This document shows positions 35,031 through 44,344 of a stretch of DNA of 64,000 nt, in pieces (positions within the stretch are counted from its first letter, which is position 1; every line of letters begins with the position of its first letter). The notes under the pieces were generated by a model, which was given only the letters and a program-made list of their open reading frames with translations, was not told the origin of the DNA and made no database searches. Both the position numbers and the translations under genes were made by a program. The stretch lies in NCBI GenBank assembly GCA_913020155.1, contig CAJWBA010000005.1, forward strand, positions 1 through 64,000. Reading direction: 5' to 3'. The stretch comes from an uncultured Flavobacteriales bacterium (GTDB taxonomy: Bacteria; Bacteroidota; Bacteroidia; Flavobacteriales; Flavobacteriaceae).

Positions 35031-36008
35031 TTAGACTGTCCTTAGTTTTTTGTATTGCTCAAATAGTTTTTGAGCGGAAACCTCAGTACTCCAGTCTATT
35101 AATATGCCCTGACGAATTTGTTTTGGTTCCAAAATACTTGGGTTTTCAAATACTTTTTTAATAATTTCTCTCAAAGAACTTATGGATCCTTTTGGATACA
35201 AAAAGCCATTTTTGTTGTGTTCGATTACCTCAGAGTGAATCCCTACCTGCTCGGTTGCTATTGTATTACATCCGCAGGACATAGCTTCTAAACAAACCAA
35301 AGAAAATCCCTCGGTGTAAGAGGCTATGATAACTCCAGAGCTGTTCTGATAATAGCTTTTCATTTGATTGGTTTGCGAAATAAATTGAAGCTGATTTTCT
35401 ACGGCATTATTCTTTGCTATTGTTTTGATTTCTCGAGCATATTGTTCAGAATCTACAGTTCCAATAAATTGTACTTTCCATTTTGGGTTTTTACGTAACA
35501 AGGGAGCAGCGGCTTCAATTACATCACGTTGTCCTTTGGATTTCCTAATACGTCCAAAGACACTTATTATTTTGTCTTTTGGGGTTGAAAGGTGTTTTGG
35601 GGGTTGAAAATAACTTGTGTCAACTCCATGCCCTATTGTAGTGGTTTCTATTTTTAGGTTTTGACCCATTTGCTTGCTTAAGCTAATCCTTGAGTCAGCT
35701 TTGGACATCAAATAATAGGTAAATCGAGAAGGTTCAGAATCTGAGTGGCGAGTAGAAAGTAACTTAAATTTCCCTCCAAAAAACCGCAGTATTAATGCCA
35801 ATAACATTTCGTTATTTCTGTGGATATGAATTACCGTTTTGTCTTCTGAAAATACTGCCTTTAAAACTTTAATAAAAGAAATTCTATAGCTTGAGATTCC
35901 ATACCCAAACACTTTTGTCTCTTCAAATTTATTCAAACAAGGAACAATGCTTTCCACACTTCGTGTAACCCCTGTAATTTTAAAATGAAAATGAAAATGA
36001 ATAATCAT
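35031..36008 (-). CDS. Glycosyltransferase family 4
   Basis: A 325-residue GT-B glycosyltransferase. The C-terminal donor domain has ISVFGRIRKSKGQRDVIEA and the EX7E-type motif ASYTEGFSLVCLEAMSCG. The N-terminus starts with FHFHFKITGVTRSVE, as in acceptor-binding domains of this family. It probably adds a hexose to a lipid-linked surface glycan. It directly follows the DUF6427-like gene (12 bases), with which it may be co-transcribed, and is convergent with the PaaE-like gene. Confidence 0.82.
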   Translation of the reverse strand: MIIHFHFHFKITGVTRSVESIVPCLNKFEETKVFGYGISSYRISFIKVLKAVFSEDKTVIHIHRNNEMLLALILRFFGGKFKLLSTRHSDSEPSRFTYYLMSKADSRISLSKQMGQNLKIETTTIGHGVDTSYFQPPKHLSTPKDKIISVFGRIRKSKGQRDVIEAAAPLLRKNPKWKVQFIGTVDSEQYAREIKTIAKNNAVENQLQFISQTNQMKSYYQNSSGVIIASYTEGFSLVCLEAMSCGCNTIATEQVGIHSEVIEHNKNGFLYPKGSISSLREIIKKVFENPSILEPKQIRQGILIDWSTEVSAQKLFEQYKKLRTV

Positions 36009-36020
36009 GTAGTTGAATTT

Positions 36021-36956
36021 TTAAAACAATATACTGGTAATTTCATTTTGAAAAACAACTAAAAAGCAGGTAAAGAAAAACAGCTCCACAAGCCATTTTC
36101 TGTTGAAGCTTTTAAAATATTGTGTTGATAAAATTGATGTGACCATCAGAAAGGAAACCCAAGAAATCATATTCCCACTCCCACCAAAAAGAATAATTAT
36201 TATGCTCGAAAATAAAATCAAGGTAGTATTGTAAAAATTGATTTTTTGAGAATTTCGGCTGTAAATCAACATTCTAAAATGTTTTAGAACAATCAGAATC
36301 GTGGTTATGATCACCAAAAACAAACCCAAACTGTCCGAATAAAGCTCACTCCACAGAAAAGAAAAATTACTGGGTAATACGTTGACTGTTTGCAAAGATG
36401 GAAATTTTGGGATAAGAATAAACAAGGTTGCCCAAATAATACTGATAAAGAAAACAGGAAGTAGAGTAATGAATATATTTTTAAAACTCAATTGTCCTTT
36501 AAAGTAAAGCATTCCCCATATGGTCAGATAAAAATAAAAAAAGTCAACTTTAAAAAATATGGAGAAAACCAACCAAAACCCAGCATTGAAAATAAAGTTG
36601 TTACTGTTTCTCTTGTCGTCAACTTTTATGATGTTTATGAAGCTAAGCCATAAAAGTAAAGAAGCAATCCAAAGCCAGATATCCCAGCGATTAATGGGTA
36701 AAATCCAAAAAAACAAAGGGAATAATAGTAAATGGTAACTCCCTGTTTGAAACAAAAGTTGTCGTCTTACCGTCCATTCAACAAATATTAAACTAATGAC
36801 AGATAATATACCTGCTACAATCAATTTAAAAGTACTCCCTTCCAAAGGATTGTTGATCAAAATAGCTTTGTGATGGGAATATACTGCTAACAAAAGCACT
36901 GCAAAAGCGATAAAATAACCCAATAGGGCGGTTTTACTAAAGATTTTTGTAAACAT
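36021..36956 (-). CDS. Polytopic membrane protein (DUF6427-like)
   Basis: A 311-residue integral membrane protein with about ten hydrophobic helices and short polar loops (INRWDIW, KVDDKRNSN). It resembles a flavobacterial family I recall as DUF6427, but I see no functional motif. The glycosyltransferase downstream suggests a role in surface glycan handling, which is inference. The 245 bases upstream (36957-37201) contain a short open frame (36962-37081, 39 codons, minus) and a stop-interrupted piece KKLAQKQIDEALVNLN, possibly decayed coding sequence. Confidence 0.6.
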   Translation of the reverse strand: MFTKIFSKTALLGYFIAFAVLLLAVYSHHKAILINNPLEGSTFKLIVAGILSVISLIFVEWTVRRQLLFQTGSYHLLLFPLFFWILPINRWDIWLWIASLLLWLSFINIIKVDDKRNSNNFIFNAGFWLVFSIFFKVDFFYFYLTIWGMLYFKGQLSFKNIFITLLPVFFISIIWATLFILIPKFPSLQTVNVLPSNFSFLWSELYSDSLGLFLVIITTILIVLKHFRMLIYSRNSQKINFYNTTLILFSSIIIILFGGSGNMISWVSFLMVTSILSTQYFKSFNRKWLVELFFFTCFLVVFQNEITSILF

Positions 36957-37172
36957 GGTTTTTAATTAATCTTGGATAAAGAAGTTTTTTCAAAAACTCT
37001 CTCGTAAATATTATTTATAATTTTATTCAACTCATTTTTGAACCAAAAGAACTCTTTAAATAGAATATAAAGGTAAAACATTGTTTTTTATACTTGGTCT
37101 GGATGCTAATTTAAATTCACCAATGCTTCATCTATTTGTTTTTGGGCTAACTTTTTGACGTGAATATTAGTT

Positions 37173-37180
37173 TATCTTTG
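37173..37180 (+). promoter_or_regulatory. -7 box of the GT2 gene at 37202
   Basis: TATCTTTG matches TAnnTTTG and ends 21 bases before the ATG; TTG at 37155-37157 is a possible but close -33 element (15-base spacer). Confidence 0.5.
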
Positions 37181-37201
37181 AGACTATAAAATGTTAATTT
37201 C

Positions 37202-38095
37202 ATGTTAGATTTAACTATTGTTGTTGTTAATTATCGCTGTTGGGATACGCTCTCAAAATGTCTTAAAAGCTTAGATAAACAGACCGTCCCAATAAAAAAA
37301 GTTGTTGTTTCAGATAATTTTTCAAATGATGGGAGACTATCTGATTTTAAAGAACAATTTCCATGGGTAGACTGGGTAGAAGAAAAAATTAATGGTGGAT
37401 TTTCCTATGGTTGTAATGCTGGTGCTCGCCTAGCTGATAGTGAGTGGTTGCTGTTTCTTAATCCCGATACCGAAATTCCAAGCGATTGTTTAGAGGGATT
37501 ACTCACTCATTGTGACAAAAACCCAAACTACAAGCTTATTTCTATTAAACAAATAAACAGTAATGCAGAAAACTGTTATCCTTATGGAATTTTCCCAAAT
37601 GCTCTAAACGTGTTAGGCCCTTTGAGAAGTTTAGAAAGAAATATAATTTCCCGAACTCAATCCAAAAAAGTAATGAGTTCAACTTCGGTTGGTTTCCCAG
37701 ATTGGATTTCAGGTGCTTTTGTTCTAATTCGTCAGAGTGATTTTAAAAAGCTTACTTCTTGGGATGAATTTTTCTGGATGTATTATGAAGATATAGATCT
37801 AAGTAAAAGAGCTTCAGAGCTTGGAATGAGAAGGGTTCTTCTAAACGACTGGTATTGTATTCATAACCATGGTGGAGCGTCGAGAAAAACAATAGACACA
37901 ACTATTTTAACAAAAGCTGAAGTTATAATTTCATCTCACAAATACATTCAAAAACATTTTAAGAGTATTTCGAGACTGGTGGCACACACCCTTGTTTTTA
38001 GCTCAACTTTTATTGAATTGAGCATTCTTTCTGTTTTTTCTAAAATAAAACGCAGAATTTTACAAAAACTTTTAAGCTATTGGTTTGGAATATAA
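37202..38095 (+). CDS. Glycosyltransferase family 2, rhamnosyltransferase-like
   Basis: A 297-residue GT-A enzyme. It has the start LTIVVVNYRCWDTLSKCL, VVSDNFSNDG, the donor-binding NGGFSYGCNAGARLA, the metal-binding NPDTEIP and the late MYYEDIDLSKRA motif. These features place it with the WcaA/rhamnosyltransferase-like GT2 enzymes. A C-terminal hydrophobic segment (about 262-285) may contact the membrane. The sugar is unassigned, though the rhamnose pathway at 43.5-46.8 kb could supply the donor. Confidence 0.82.
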   Translation: MLDLTIVVVNYRCWDTLSKCLKSLDKQTVPIKKVVVSDNFSNDGRLSDFKEQFPWVDWVEEKINGGFSYGCNAGARLADSEWLLFLNPDTEIPSDCLEGLLTHCDKNPNYKLISIKQINSNAENCYPYGIFPNALNVLGPLRSLERNIISRTQSKKVMSSTSVGFPDWISGAFVLIRQSDFKKLTSWDEFFWMYYEDIDLSKRASELGMRRVLLNDWYCIHNHGGASRKTIDTTILTKAEVIISSHKYIQKHFKSISRLVAHTLVFSSTFIELSILSVFSKIKRRILQKLLSYWFGI

Positions 38096-38105
38096 ATATA
38101 AAAGC

Positions 38106-38135
38106 ATGTTTTTTTACTAAATTTTAAAAAAACAT
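38106..38135. repeat. AT-rich inverted repeat after GT2
   Basis: An 11-bp perfect inverted repeat (38106-38116 with 38125-38135) with an eight-base loop, just after the GT2 stop. It is all A/T except one pair and lacks a following T-tract, so it is only a weak candidate for a terminator. Confidence 0.3.
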
Positions 38136-38187
38136 TGGATTCACAGAAGCTTTTTATAAATTTACAATAGAATTTATATTTTATAAA

Positions 38188-38415
38188 ATGAAAGAATTTT
38201 TTGAAGCTATTTCGTGGTTATTTGAAGAGGTTTTGTTTTTACCTTACAACGTCTTGAGAGAACTCGAATTGAATAACTGGTGGTTAGCAAATTCAATCAA
38301 CTGGATATTTGCAATAGTTATTTTTTCTTTATTGGTTTATTGGACCCATCAACTAAAGATTTTTAACGATAAAGGTGAAGAAAATAAAGATCCATCTGCA
38401 CACTCCTTTTTATAA
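38188..38415 (+). CDS. Small single-helix membrane protein (DUF6341-like)
   Basis: A 75-residue protein with an amphipathic N-terminus rich in Phe, Trp and Glu (KEFFEAISWLFEEVLF), one membrane helix (about 35-52, SINWIFAIVIFSLLVYW) and a charged tail. It resembles a short flavobacterial family I recall as DUF6341, found near purD. Function unknown. Its stop overlaps the convergent purD 3' end by six bases. Confidence 0.6.
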   Translation: MKEFFEAISWLFEEVLFLPYNVLRELELNNWWLANSINWIFAIVIFSLLVYWTHQLKIFNDKGEENKDPSAHSFL

Positions 38416-39681
38416 ATCGAATCCTAGGTCTTTTCGATAATACATTCCTTGAAAATGAATTTTCTCTAAAGTTTTGTATGATTGTTCAAGAGCCTCTTTA
38501 TGGTCTTTCCCAAAAGAAGTAACCGCCAATACTCTTCCACCTGAGGTTTTTACTATCCCCTTATCTATTTGAGTACCTGCATGAAAGACAGTGCTAGCTT
38601 TTACTGCAGATATCCCTGTGATTTTTTTTCCTTTTTCATAAGCTTCTGGATATCCTCCTGAAACCGCCATAATCGTGGTTGCTGTTCTAGGGTCTATTTG
38701 CAATTGATGTTGATCTAAGGTTTGAGTTCCAACCGCTTTAAAAAGTTCTACCCAGTCGTTTTGGATTCTTGGAAAAACAACCTCAGTTTCTGGATCTCCC
38801 ATCCGAACATTGTATTCAATTACAAAAGGGTCTTCACCAACCTTAATAAGTCCAATAAAAACAAAGCCTTGGAAAGGTAAGTTGCTTTTTTGAAACCCAT
38901 CCATTGTAGGTTTAATTATTCGATCTTTTATTTTCTTAGTGAACTCTGGAGAAGCAAAAGGGACCGGTGAAATGGCTCCCATTCCTCCAGTATTGAGTCC
39001 TGTATCCCCTTCTCCAATTCGCTTGTAGTCTTTGGCCATAGGAAGTGTCAAGTAGTTTTTACCATCTGTCAAAACAAAACAAGACAACTCTATTCCATCC
39101 AGAAATTCTTCAATAACAACTTTTTTTGAAGCCTGTCCGAATTTTTGTTCAACCAACATTTCCCTCAATTCGTTTTGTGCATCCGCCAAGCTTTCCAAAA
39201 TTAACACCCCTTTTCCAGCTGCTAGTCCATCTGCTTTCAGTACATAAGGAGCCTTCATTGTTTCCAAAAAACGACAGCCTTTTTCTACTGTTTCCGCTGT
39301 AAAACTATCGTATCGTGCCGTCGGAATATTGTGGGCTTTCATAAATTCTTTGGCAAACTCTTTGCTTCCTTCTAGGGTTGCGGCTGCTTGCTGCGGTCCT
39401 ACAACGATAATGCCTTGTAATTGTTCCTCTGCTAAAAAGAAATCGTGAATTCCTTTAACCAAAGGATCTTCTGGACCCACAATTACCATTTTGATGCTTT
39501 TGGCGATTACGGCTTCTTTGATGGCTTTAAAATCGGACACCCCAATGGAAAGGTTCGTTGCAATTTGATGGGTTCCTGCATTTCCTGGAGCAACAAAAAG
39601 TTGCTCACATTCTTTGCTTTGTGCTAATTTCCAAGCAATCGTATGTTCCCGACCGCCACTGCCAATGATCAAAATATTCAT
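38410..39681 (-). CDS. purD: Phosphoribosylamine--glycine ligase
   Basis: A 423-residue ATP-grasp enzyme that joins phosphoribosylamine and glycine in purine synthesis. The N-terminal NILIIGSGGREHTIAWKL, the ATP-grasp stretch APYVLKADGLAAGKGV, DGIELSCFVLTDG and GDTGLNTGGMGAISPVP, and the metal site in EYNVRMGDPETE are all intact. I start at the ATG at 39681 (MNILIIGSGG); a longer frame adds seven residues. An exact -7 box precedes this start. Confidence 0.95.
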   Translation of the reverse strand: MNILIIGSGGREHTIAWKLAQSKECEQLFVAPGNAGTHQIATNLSIGVSDFKAIKEAVIAKSIKMVIVGPEDPLVKGIHDFFLAEEQLQGIIVVGPQQAAATLEGSKEFAKEFMKAHNIPTARYDSFTAETVEKGCRFLETMKAPYVLKADGLAAGKGVLILESLADAQNELREMLVEQKFGQASKKVVIEEFLDGIELSCFVLTDGKNYLTLPMAKDYKRIGEGDTGLNTGGMGAISPVPFASPEFTKKIKDRIIKPTMDGFQKSNLPFQGFVFIGLIKVGEDPFVIEYNVRMGDPETEVVFPRIQNDWVELFKAVGTQTLDQHQLQIDPRTATTIMAVSGGYPEAYEKGKKITGISAVKASTVFHAGTQIDKGIVKTSGGRVLAVTSFGKDHKEALEQSYKTLEKIHFQGMYYRKDLGFDL

Positions 39682-39699
39682 CTGTTTGTTTTTACCCCG

Positions 39700-39707
39700 C
39701 AAATATA
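39700..39707 (-). promoter_or_regulatory. -7 box of purD
   Basis: TATATTTG on the minus strand matches TAnnTTTG exactly and ends 18 bases before the purD ATG at 39681. Confidence 0.5.
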
Positions 39708-39824
39708 AAAAGACTCCGGGGAATGTACCCCTTTGTTTGAAAGAAAGAGTTGAACTCTAAAACTTTTCCTTCTGATTGAATTGATTTTTGAATAATTAAA
39801 ACAAAAACTTCTGTTAAATTTTTA

Positions 39825-41265
39825 TTATTTTTTCTTGTAGTCGGTTCCACTAGGCTTCTCATTTTCTTGAAGTACAATCTCGGAATGAAAAAATTGTGCA
39901 GCAGGGGCAGAGTCATTCACTTTTGAAGCTGTACGTTCTAACATTGCTGATTCAATGGCATTCAATACACTTGCCCTTATTCCTATTGATCTCCATTGAG
40001 AACCAGATCTACAACCTTTGGATATTGCTCGAGCCAATCCTAAAGCATCCAGTAAAGCTTGATTGGCTCCCTGCCCTTTGAATATACTCATTGGGTGAGC
40101 TGCATCACCAATCAACGTTATCTGGTCTCCTTTACCCAATAATTCCAGATGATATAGTTTACGGTCATAAACGGGATAACCCAAAACTTGTGTTTCATCA
40201 GTTGCTTCCAAAATCTGTGGAATAGGATCATGCCACTGGGTTCTTCGACAAGCTTTTTTTTGAGCGCAAAAGCTCCTTGAGTACTTAACCTTTTTACCTC
40301 TTTTTCTTTCATTGGAAAACTCAACTGCCACACTACAGCTTCTGACAAAAAGGCATCATGTAAATGCGTTCATTCCCGTTAGCGGTTTGGAATAAAGTAG
40401 CAGAATCCAATAAAGACTGATTAAGGTTTTTGAGTTTATCCAAAGGGCAAATACCCAATATTACAATACAACCTAAATATCGTAAAAGTAAAATTTGTTC
40501 GCCTATCAATCTTTTTCTAACAAAACTTCGAATTCCATCGGCTCATATCACAAGTTCCACTTTGACTTTTTTATTAATCCATTTACCCGAAAAGTTAAAT
40601 CTACTCCTTCTCCGTTGGTTTATTTGAAACCTGTCAACTGATGCCTCCAATGAACCTGATCATGCCCTCCAAGTTGTTGAATCAGAGTTAACTGCAATGA
40701 TTGTCTAGCAACATGTATGTTGGTTCGCCTAAGGGGTTTTCCAGAATCTGATTAAATCCATTTTCTCATTTCCAATTCCCCCATCACTTTTCCTTCGGTG
40801 TTGTGAACGATGTGACTAGTTGAGATAACCCCTTCTGCTAAAGAAAAAATACCAAAAGTCTAAATGGATTTACTTGCTTGCTGCAAAGTAAGCCCATAGC
40901 CTTGCGACCGAATATCAAAATTGATGTCTCGCTCATAAAGAGTAATAGGAATTTGTCGGTGCAAACAGGCAACAGCTAAAGCGACTCCTCCAATTCCGCA
41001 GCCAATTATTGTTAGGAAAGTTTTTTGTGTCTGGTAAAGAGAGGCTTTCTTCTGGAAGTAATCCTGATCCAAAACAATTCTTACAAGAATTTAAATGTCC
41101 TTTTGGACGAGCTGGTTGTTGACCTCCATTCTTCGTTTCCTCAAATTTCTTTTGTTCTTTCTGATGACTGAGCCGTTTTTTTTGAATCTGTTGTCTTTTT
41201 TTGCCACTTCTATAACATTCGTTAAAACGGATCGAGTAAGGTGAGTTTTTTTGTGCATTTTTCAC
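39825..41265 (-). pseudogene. FAD-dependent monooxygenase, multiply broken
   Basis: Merging frames rebuilds a flavoprotein monooxygenase of about 470 residues. From the ATG at 41265: a Lys/Gln-rich N-terminus, the motif CKNCFGSGLLP, a frameshift near 41050, the FAD loop IIGCGIGGVALAVACL with YERD, SQGYGLTLQQASKSI, a stop near 40860, then fragments in several frames (HIVHNTEGKVMGE, RQSLQLTLIQQLGGHD, ADGIRSFVRKRL) and finally the second FAD motif GDQITLIGDAAHPMSIFKGQGANQAL, which is open from 40331 to the stop at 39825. Many stops and shifts show an old loss. The family hydroxylates aromatic or polyketide-like substrates; this gene's original substrate is unknown. No partner genes adjoin. Confidence 0.8.
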
Positions 41266-41362
41266 TTCTTCCTTTTTTTATTTTTTATATTGTGCGGATA
41301 CTGCCGAAGAAATGAAATTTACAAGACCATTATTTTAAAATGATTGAGATGAAAAAAAATTC

Positions 41363-42661
41363 TTAGCGCCCAACAGAGTAGTACATAATTCCTGCTGCTT
41401 TCATTTCCTGAGGATCAAAAACATTACGACCATCAAAAATTAAAAGTTTACGCATATTGTTTTTAAAAAAAGTTATATCGAGGTTGCGAAACAAATTCCA
41501 CTCAGTACATACAATCAAAGCATCTGCATTATTAAGGGCATCGTTTGGAGAAGAACTATAAACTATGCGATCTCCAAAATACTGGCGTGTATTTTCTATG
41601 GCAACAGGATCAAAAACCGAAAAGCTTGCCCCTTGTGCAAGTAAAGTTTCAATGATAAAAAAAGAGGGGGCCTCGCGCACATCATCTGTACCAGGTTTGA
41701 ACGAAAGCCCCCAAAGAGCAAATTTTTTGCCTTCAATATTTTTTTGAAAATGAGTTTCTATTTTGAATGTAAAACGTTTTTTCTGTTGCGTGTTTACCCG
41801 ATCAACAGCTGTAATAATTTCAAAAGGTTGTTCTTGATCATTGCCTAATTTTTTTAAGGCTTTTACATCTTTTGGAAAACAAGAACCTCCATATCCAATC
41901 CCAGGAAACAAAAACCGGTTTCCAATTCTAATATCACTGCCCATTCCCTGACGAACCTGATCAACATTGGCACCTACCAATTCGCAATAATTTGCAATTT
42001 CATTCATGAAACTGATCTTTGTGGCTAAAAATGCGTTGGAAGCATATTTAGTTAACTCTGCTGAAACAGGATCCATCAATTGAATTCGATTTCCCGTTCG
42101 CATGTATGGGGCATAAAGTTTTTGAAGTTGTGCAATTGCTTTTTCTGAGGAGGACCCTATGACAATCCTCTGGGGTTTCATAAAGTCTTGAACAGCAAAT
42201 CCTTCTTTTAAAAATTCAGGGTTCGAAACCACATCAGCCTCAACTGCACTTTGAGCGTCAAATATTTCTTGAATGCGGTCAGAGGTTCCTACAGGCACTG
42301 TGCTCTTGTTCACAATAATTTTATAGTCTTGAACTAATTCTGCTATGGCTGTTGAAGTTTCCAAAACATAACTCAAATCTGCTGATCCGTCTTCAGTTTC
42401 AGGGGTTGGAAGTGCTAAAAAAATGAGGCTTGCGAAAGCCACTGCTTCTGCTAGGTCATCAGTAAAATGAAGCCGATTTGCTTTGGTGTTTCTTTGAAAA
42501 AGAGTCTCGAGTTCAGGTTCATAAATGGGAATCTTTCCATGTTTCATGGCCTGGATCTTTGATATATTGTTGTCAACACAGAGAACCTCATTCCCTGTTT
42601 CTGCAAAACAAGTCCCTGTAACCAATCCTACATATCCAGATCCTATTACGGCTATTTTCAT
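41363..42661 (-). CDS. ugd: UDP-glucose 6-dehydrogenase
   Basis: A 432-residue enzyme that oxidises UDP-glucose to UDP-glucuronate with two NAD+. The Rossmann start is MKIAVIGSGYVGLVTGTC, the substrate region includes NPEFLKEGFA, and the catalytic Cys261 is in GYGGSCFPKDVKAL. The C-terminal domain has LWGLSFKPGTDDVREAPS. Last gene of the surface-polysaccharide run, 55 bases after the glycosyltransferase. UDP-glucuronate would feed an acidic capsule or exopolysaccharide. Confidence 0.93.
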   Translation of the reverse strand: MKIAVIGSGYVGLVTGTCFAETGNEVLCVDNNISKIQAMKHGKIPIYEPELETLFQRNTKANRLHFTDDLAEAVAFASLIFLALPTPETEDGSADLSYVLETSTAIAELVQDYKIIVNKSTVPVGTSDRIQEIFDAQSAVEADVVSNPEFLKEGFAVQDFMKPQRIVIGSSSEKAIAQLQKLYAPYMRTGNRIQLMDPVSAELTKYASNAFLATKISFMNEIANYCELVGANVDQVRQGMGSDIRIGNRFLFPGIGYGGSCFPKDVKALKKLGNDQEQPFEIITAVDRVNTQQKKRFTFKIETHFQKNIEGKKFALWGLSFKPGTDDVREAPSFFIIETLLAQGASFSVFDPVAIENTRQYFGDRIVYSSSPNDALNNADALIVCTEWNLFRNLDITFFKNNMRKLLIFDGRNVFDPQEMKAAGIMYYSVGR

Positions 42662-42716
42662 AACACTTATTATGTTTATTGTTTAAACGGAATATCTTCC
42701 CAAATCGTATCTGTTT

Positions 42717-43568
42717 TTAATTCGTCTTTTTTAAAATCTTGTTCCATCGATACGTTCGGATAAACTTTCCTTGGTTTACATTGACCAAAAATGGTTGTTG
42801 CTCCCATTTTGCTTTTTGATATCCCTTCAATAGCCTAAAAAAAACAAGTACACTCCTTTTTTGGAAAGCGTTTTTCAAACTTGCTAATAAGGTAAGGGTT
42901 TTTCCATATCGTAAAACATAAAAAGCAGCTCCTTGCAATTCATCGGCTTTTAGGGCGTATCCAGCTCTTAACGGCCTTAAGTGTTTCACGTGAACGTTTT
43001 CTAGAGTTTTTACTTCAAAGCCATAATATCGCGCCAAAAGCTCGTCGGCGGTGTCCCAGCCCATGGCTGGAAAAAGACCTCCAATCTTTAAATAACATTC
43101 TTTAGAATAGGCCTTAAAAGCTCCTCGAACATGATTTTGTTCCATGGGGTGGTTTAGCTTCCAAATGCCTTGGGTGTCTACCTCATAACAAAAGCCTCCT
43201 GCGATTCCAATTTTTTTGTCTTTAAAAACATTCATCATAACCTCAAAGTAATTGACTGGTAAAAGGAGGTCGGCATCCATTTTTATAATTACATCAAAAG
43301 GATTTTTCAGTTTTTTGTATCCTACTAAAAAAGCATCTATTACTTTAGATCCAGGTAAGTGTTTTTTCGATGAATTGTGATTGATGTATGTAATGTTTTT
43401 GTAATCTGTCGCAAAACGCTGCATAATTTCTTCGGTATCATCCGTTGAATTATCATTTACCAAAAGAATTTCAGATGCAGGAATAGTCTGTTCAGACAAA
43501 GTCTGAAGCATTCCCGCTAAGAACTTATCTTCGTTATGAGCTGGTATTATTACACTATATTTTTTCAA
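42717..43568 (-). CDS. Glycosyltransferase family 2
   Basis: A 283-residue GT-A glycosyltransferase beginning KKYSVIIPAHNEDKFL. It has LLVNDNSTDDTEEIM, the metal motif in IIKMDADLLLP and a later GWDTADELLARYYGFE segment, all typical of family 2. The start is TTG at 43568, overlapping the stop of rfbD in a TTGA arrangement, and rfbD is shorter than usual at this junction. Near its 3' end a second frame holds a 23-residue ORF (42676-42747). It probably extends a surface glycan using a donor from this operon. Confidence 0.8.
   Translation of the reverse strand: MKKYSVIIPAHNEDKFLAGMLQTLSEQTIPASEILLVNDNSTDDTEEIMQRFATDYKNITYINHNSSKKHLPGSKVIDAFLVGYKKLKNPFDVIIKMDADLLLPVNYFEVMMNVFKDKKIGIAGGFCYEVDTQGIWKLNHPMEQNHVRGAFKAYSKECYLKIGGLFPAMGWDTADELLARYYGFEVKTLENVHVKHLRPLRAGYALKADELQGAAFYVLRYGKTLTLLASLKNAFQKRSVLVFFRLLKGYQKAKWEQQPFLVNVNQGKFIRTYRWNKILKKTN
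42982..42997. other. Weak parS-like site
   Basis: TGTTTCACGTGAACGT matches 13 of 16 positions of the parS palindrome TGTTTCACGTGAAACA, including the central ten. It lies within the GT2 coding sequence. Chance is possible, but two better sites lie 11-13 kb away. Confidence 0.3.
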
Positions 43569-44344
43569 AACTTTTTATTGGAAAAAATTGGACTGTAATA
43601 CGGGCGTATAACTCCTGATTCTGCAGTAGCAATTGGAGTAACTGGATTATCAAGCTGATGTTCCTCTAAGATTTTCACTGCTAAATCAAACCAACTCATT
43701 ATTTGTTCATCCGAAAAATGATACAATCCTTTTGGAGGTTCTTTTAAAATCAACCGCATGACAAACGCTGCTAAATGATCGACATTTGTAGGGGTTCCTA
43801 TTTGATCATTCACAATAAAGAGTGCTTCTCCCTTTTTGGATTTGTTCAAAATTGCACTGTAAAAATTTGACCCAAGTGTCTTGCTGTACAACCAAGAGGT
43901 TCGAATAATATAAAATGCTCTTGCATTTTTCTGAATCTCCTGTTCCCCTAGTAATTTACTTTTTCCATATTGATTCAAAGGGTCAGTAGCATCCGATTCT
44001 AAGTATGGGGTTTTTTTGTTACCATCGAATACATAGTCTGTAGAAATGTGGATAAGAGTAATTTGATTTTGATTACATGCGTGAACAAGTTTTTTAACTG
44101 CTTCAAAATTTATGGCTTGCGCTTGGTCTGCCTCTTGTTCTGCCTTTACAACATTGGTATAAGCTGCACAATTGATGCAATAATCAAAATGTTTGTTGTT
44201 CAAAAAAACTGCTATAGCTTTTGAATCTGTAATATCAAATTCATCTCGCCCACAAAACACCCAATGATCTTTACTCGAACGAGCTTTTTCTTTGAGGGTA
44301 CTTCCTAGTTGACCTTTGGCTCCTGTTACAAGAATTTTTTTCAC
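43565..44344 (-). CDS. rfbD: dTDP-4-dehydrorhamnose reductase
   Basis: A 259-residue short-chain dehydrogenase that completes dTDP-L-rhamnose synthesis. The NAD(P) loop is GAKGQLGSTL, the catalytic motif is Tyr-x3-Lys in QYGKSKLLGEQ, and the STDYVFDG block is intact. It starts with GTG (GTGA overlap with the rfbC stop). The C-terminus stops at YYSPIFSNKKF, about 25 residues short of usual family members, where the next gene begins by a TTGA overlap. The core active site is complete, so it may still work. Confidence 0.88.
   Translation of the reverse strand: MKKILVTGAKGQLGSTLKEKARSSKDHWVFCGRDEFDITDSKAIAVFLNNKHFDYCINCAAYTNVVKAEQEADQAQAINFEAVKKLVHACNQNQITLIHISTDYVFDGNKKTPYLESDATDPLNQYGKSKLLGEQEIQKNARAFYIIRTSWLYSKTLGSNFYSAILNKSKKGEALFIVNDQIGTPTNVDHLAAFVMRLILKEPPKGLYHFSDEQIMSWFDLAVKILEEHQLDNPVTPIATAESGVIRPYYSPIFSNKKF

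Noticed and set aside
39717-39730. GGGG...CCCC hairpin upstream of purD as a terminator
   Set aside because: It has a four-bp stem only and the T-tract is six bases away; it probably just overlaps the purD promoter region.
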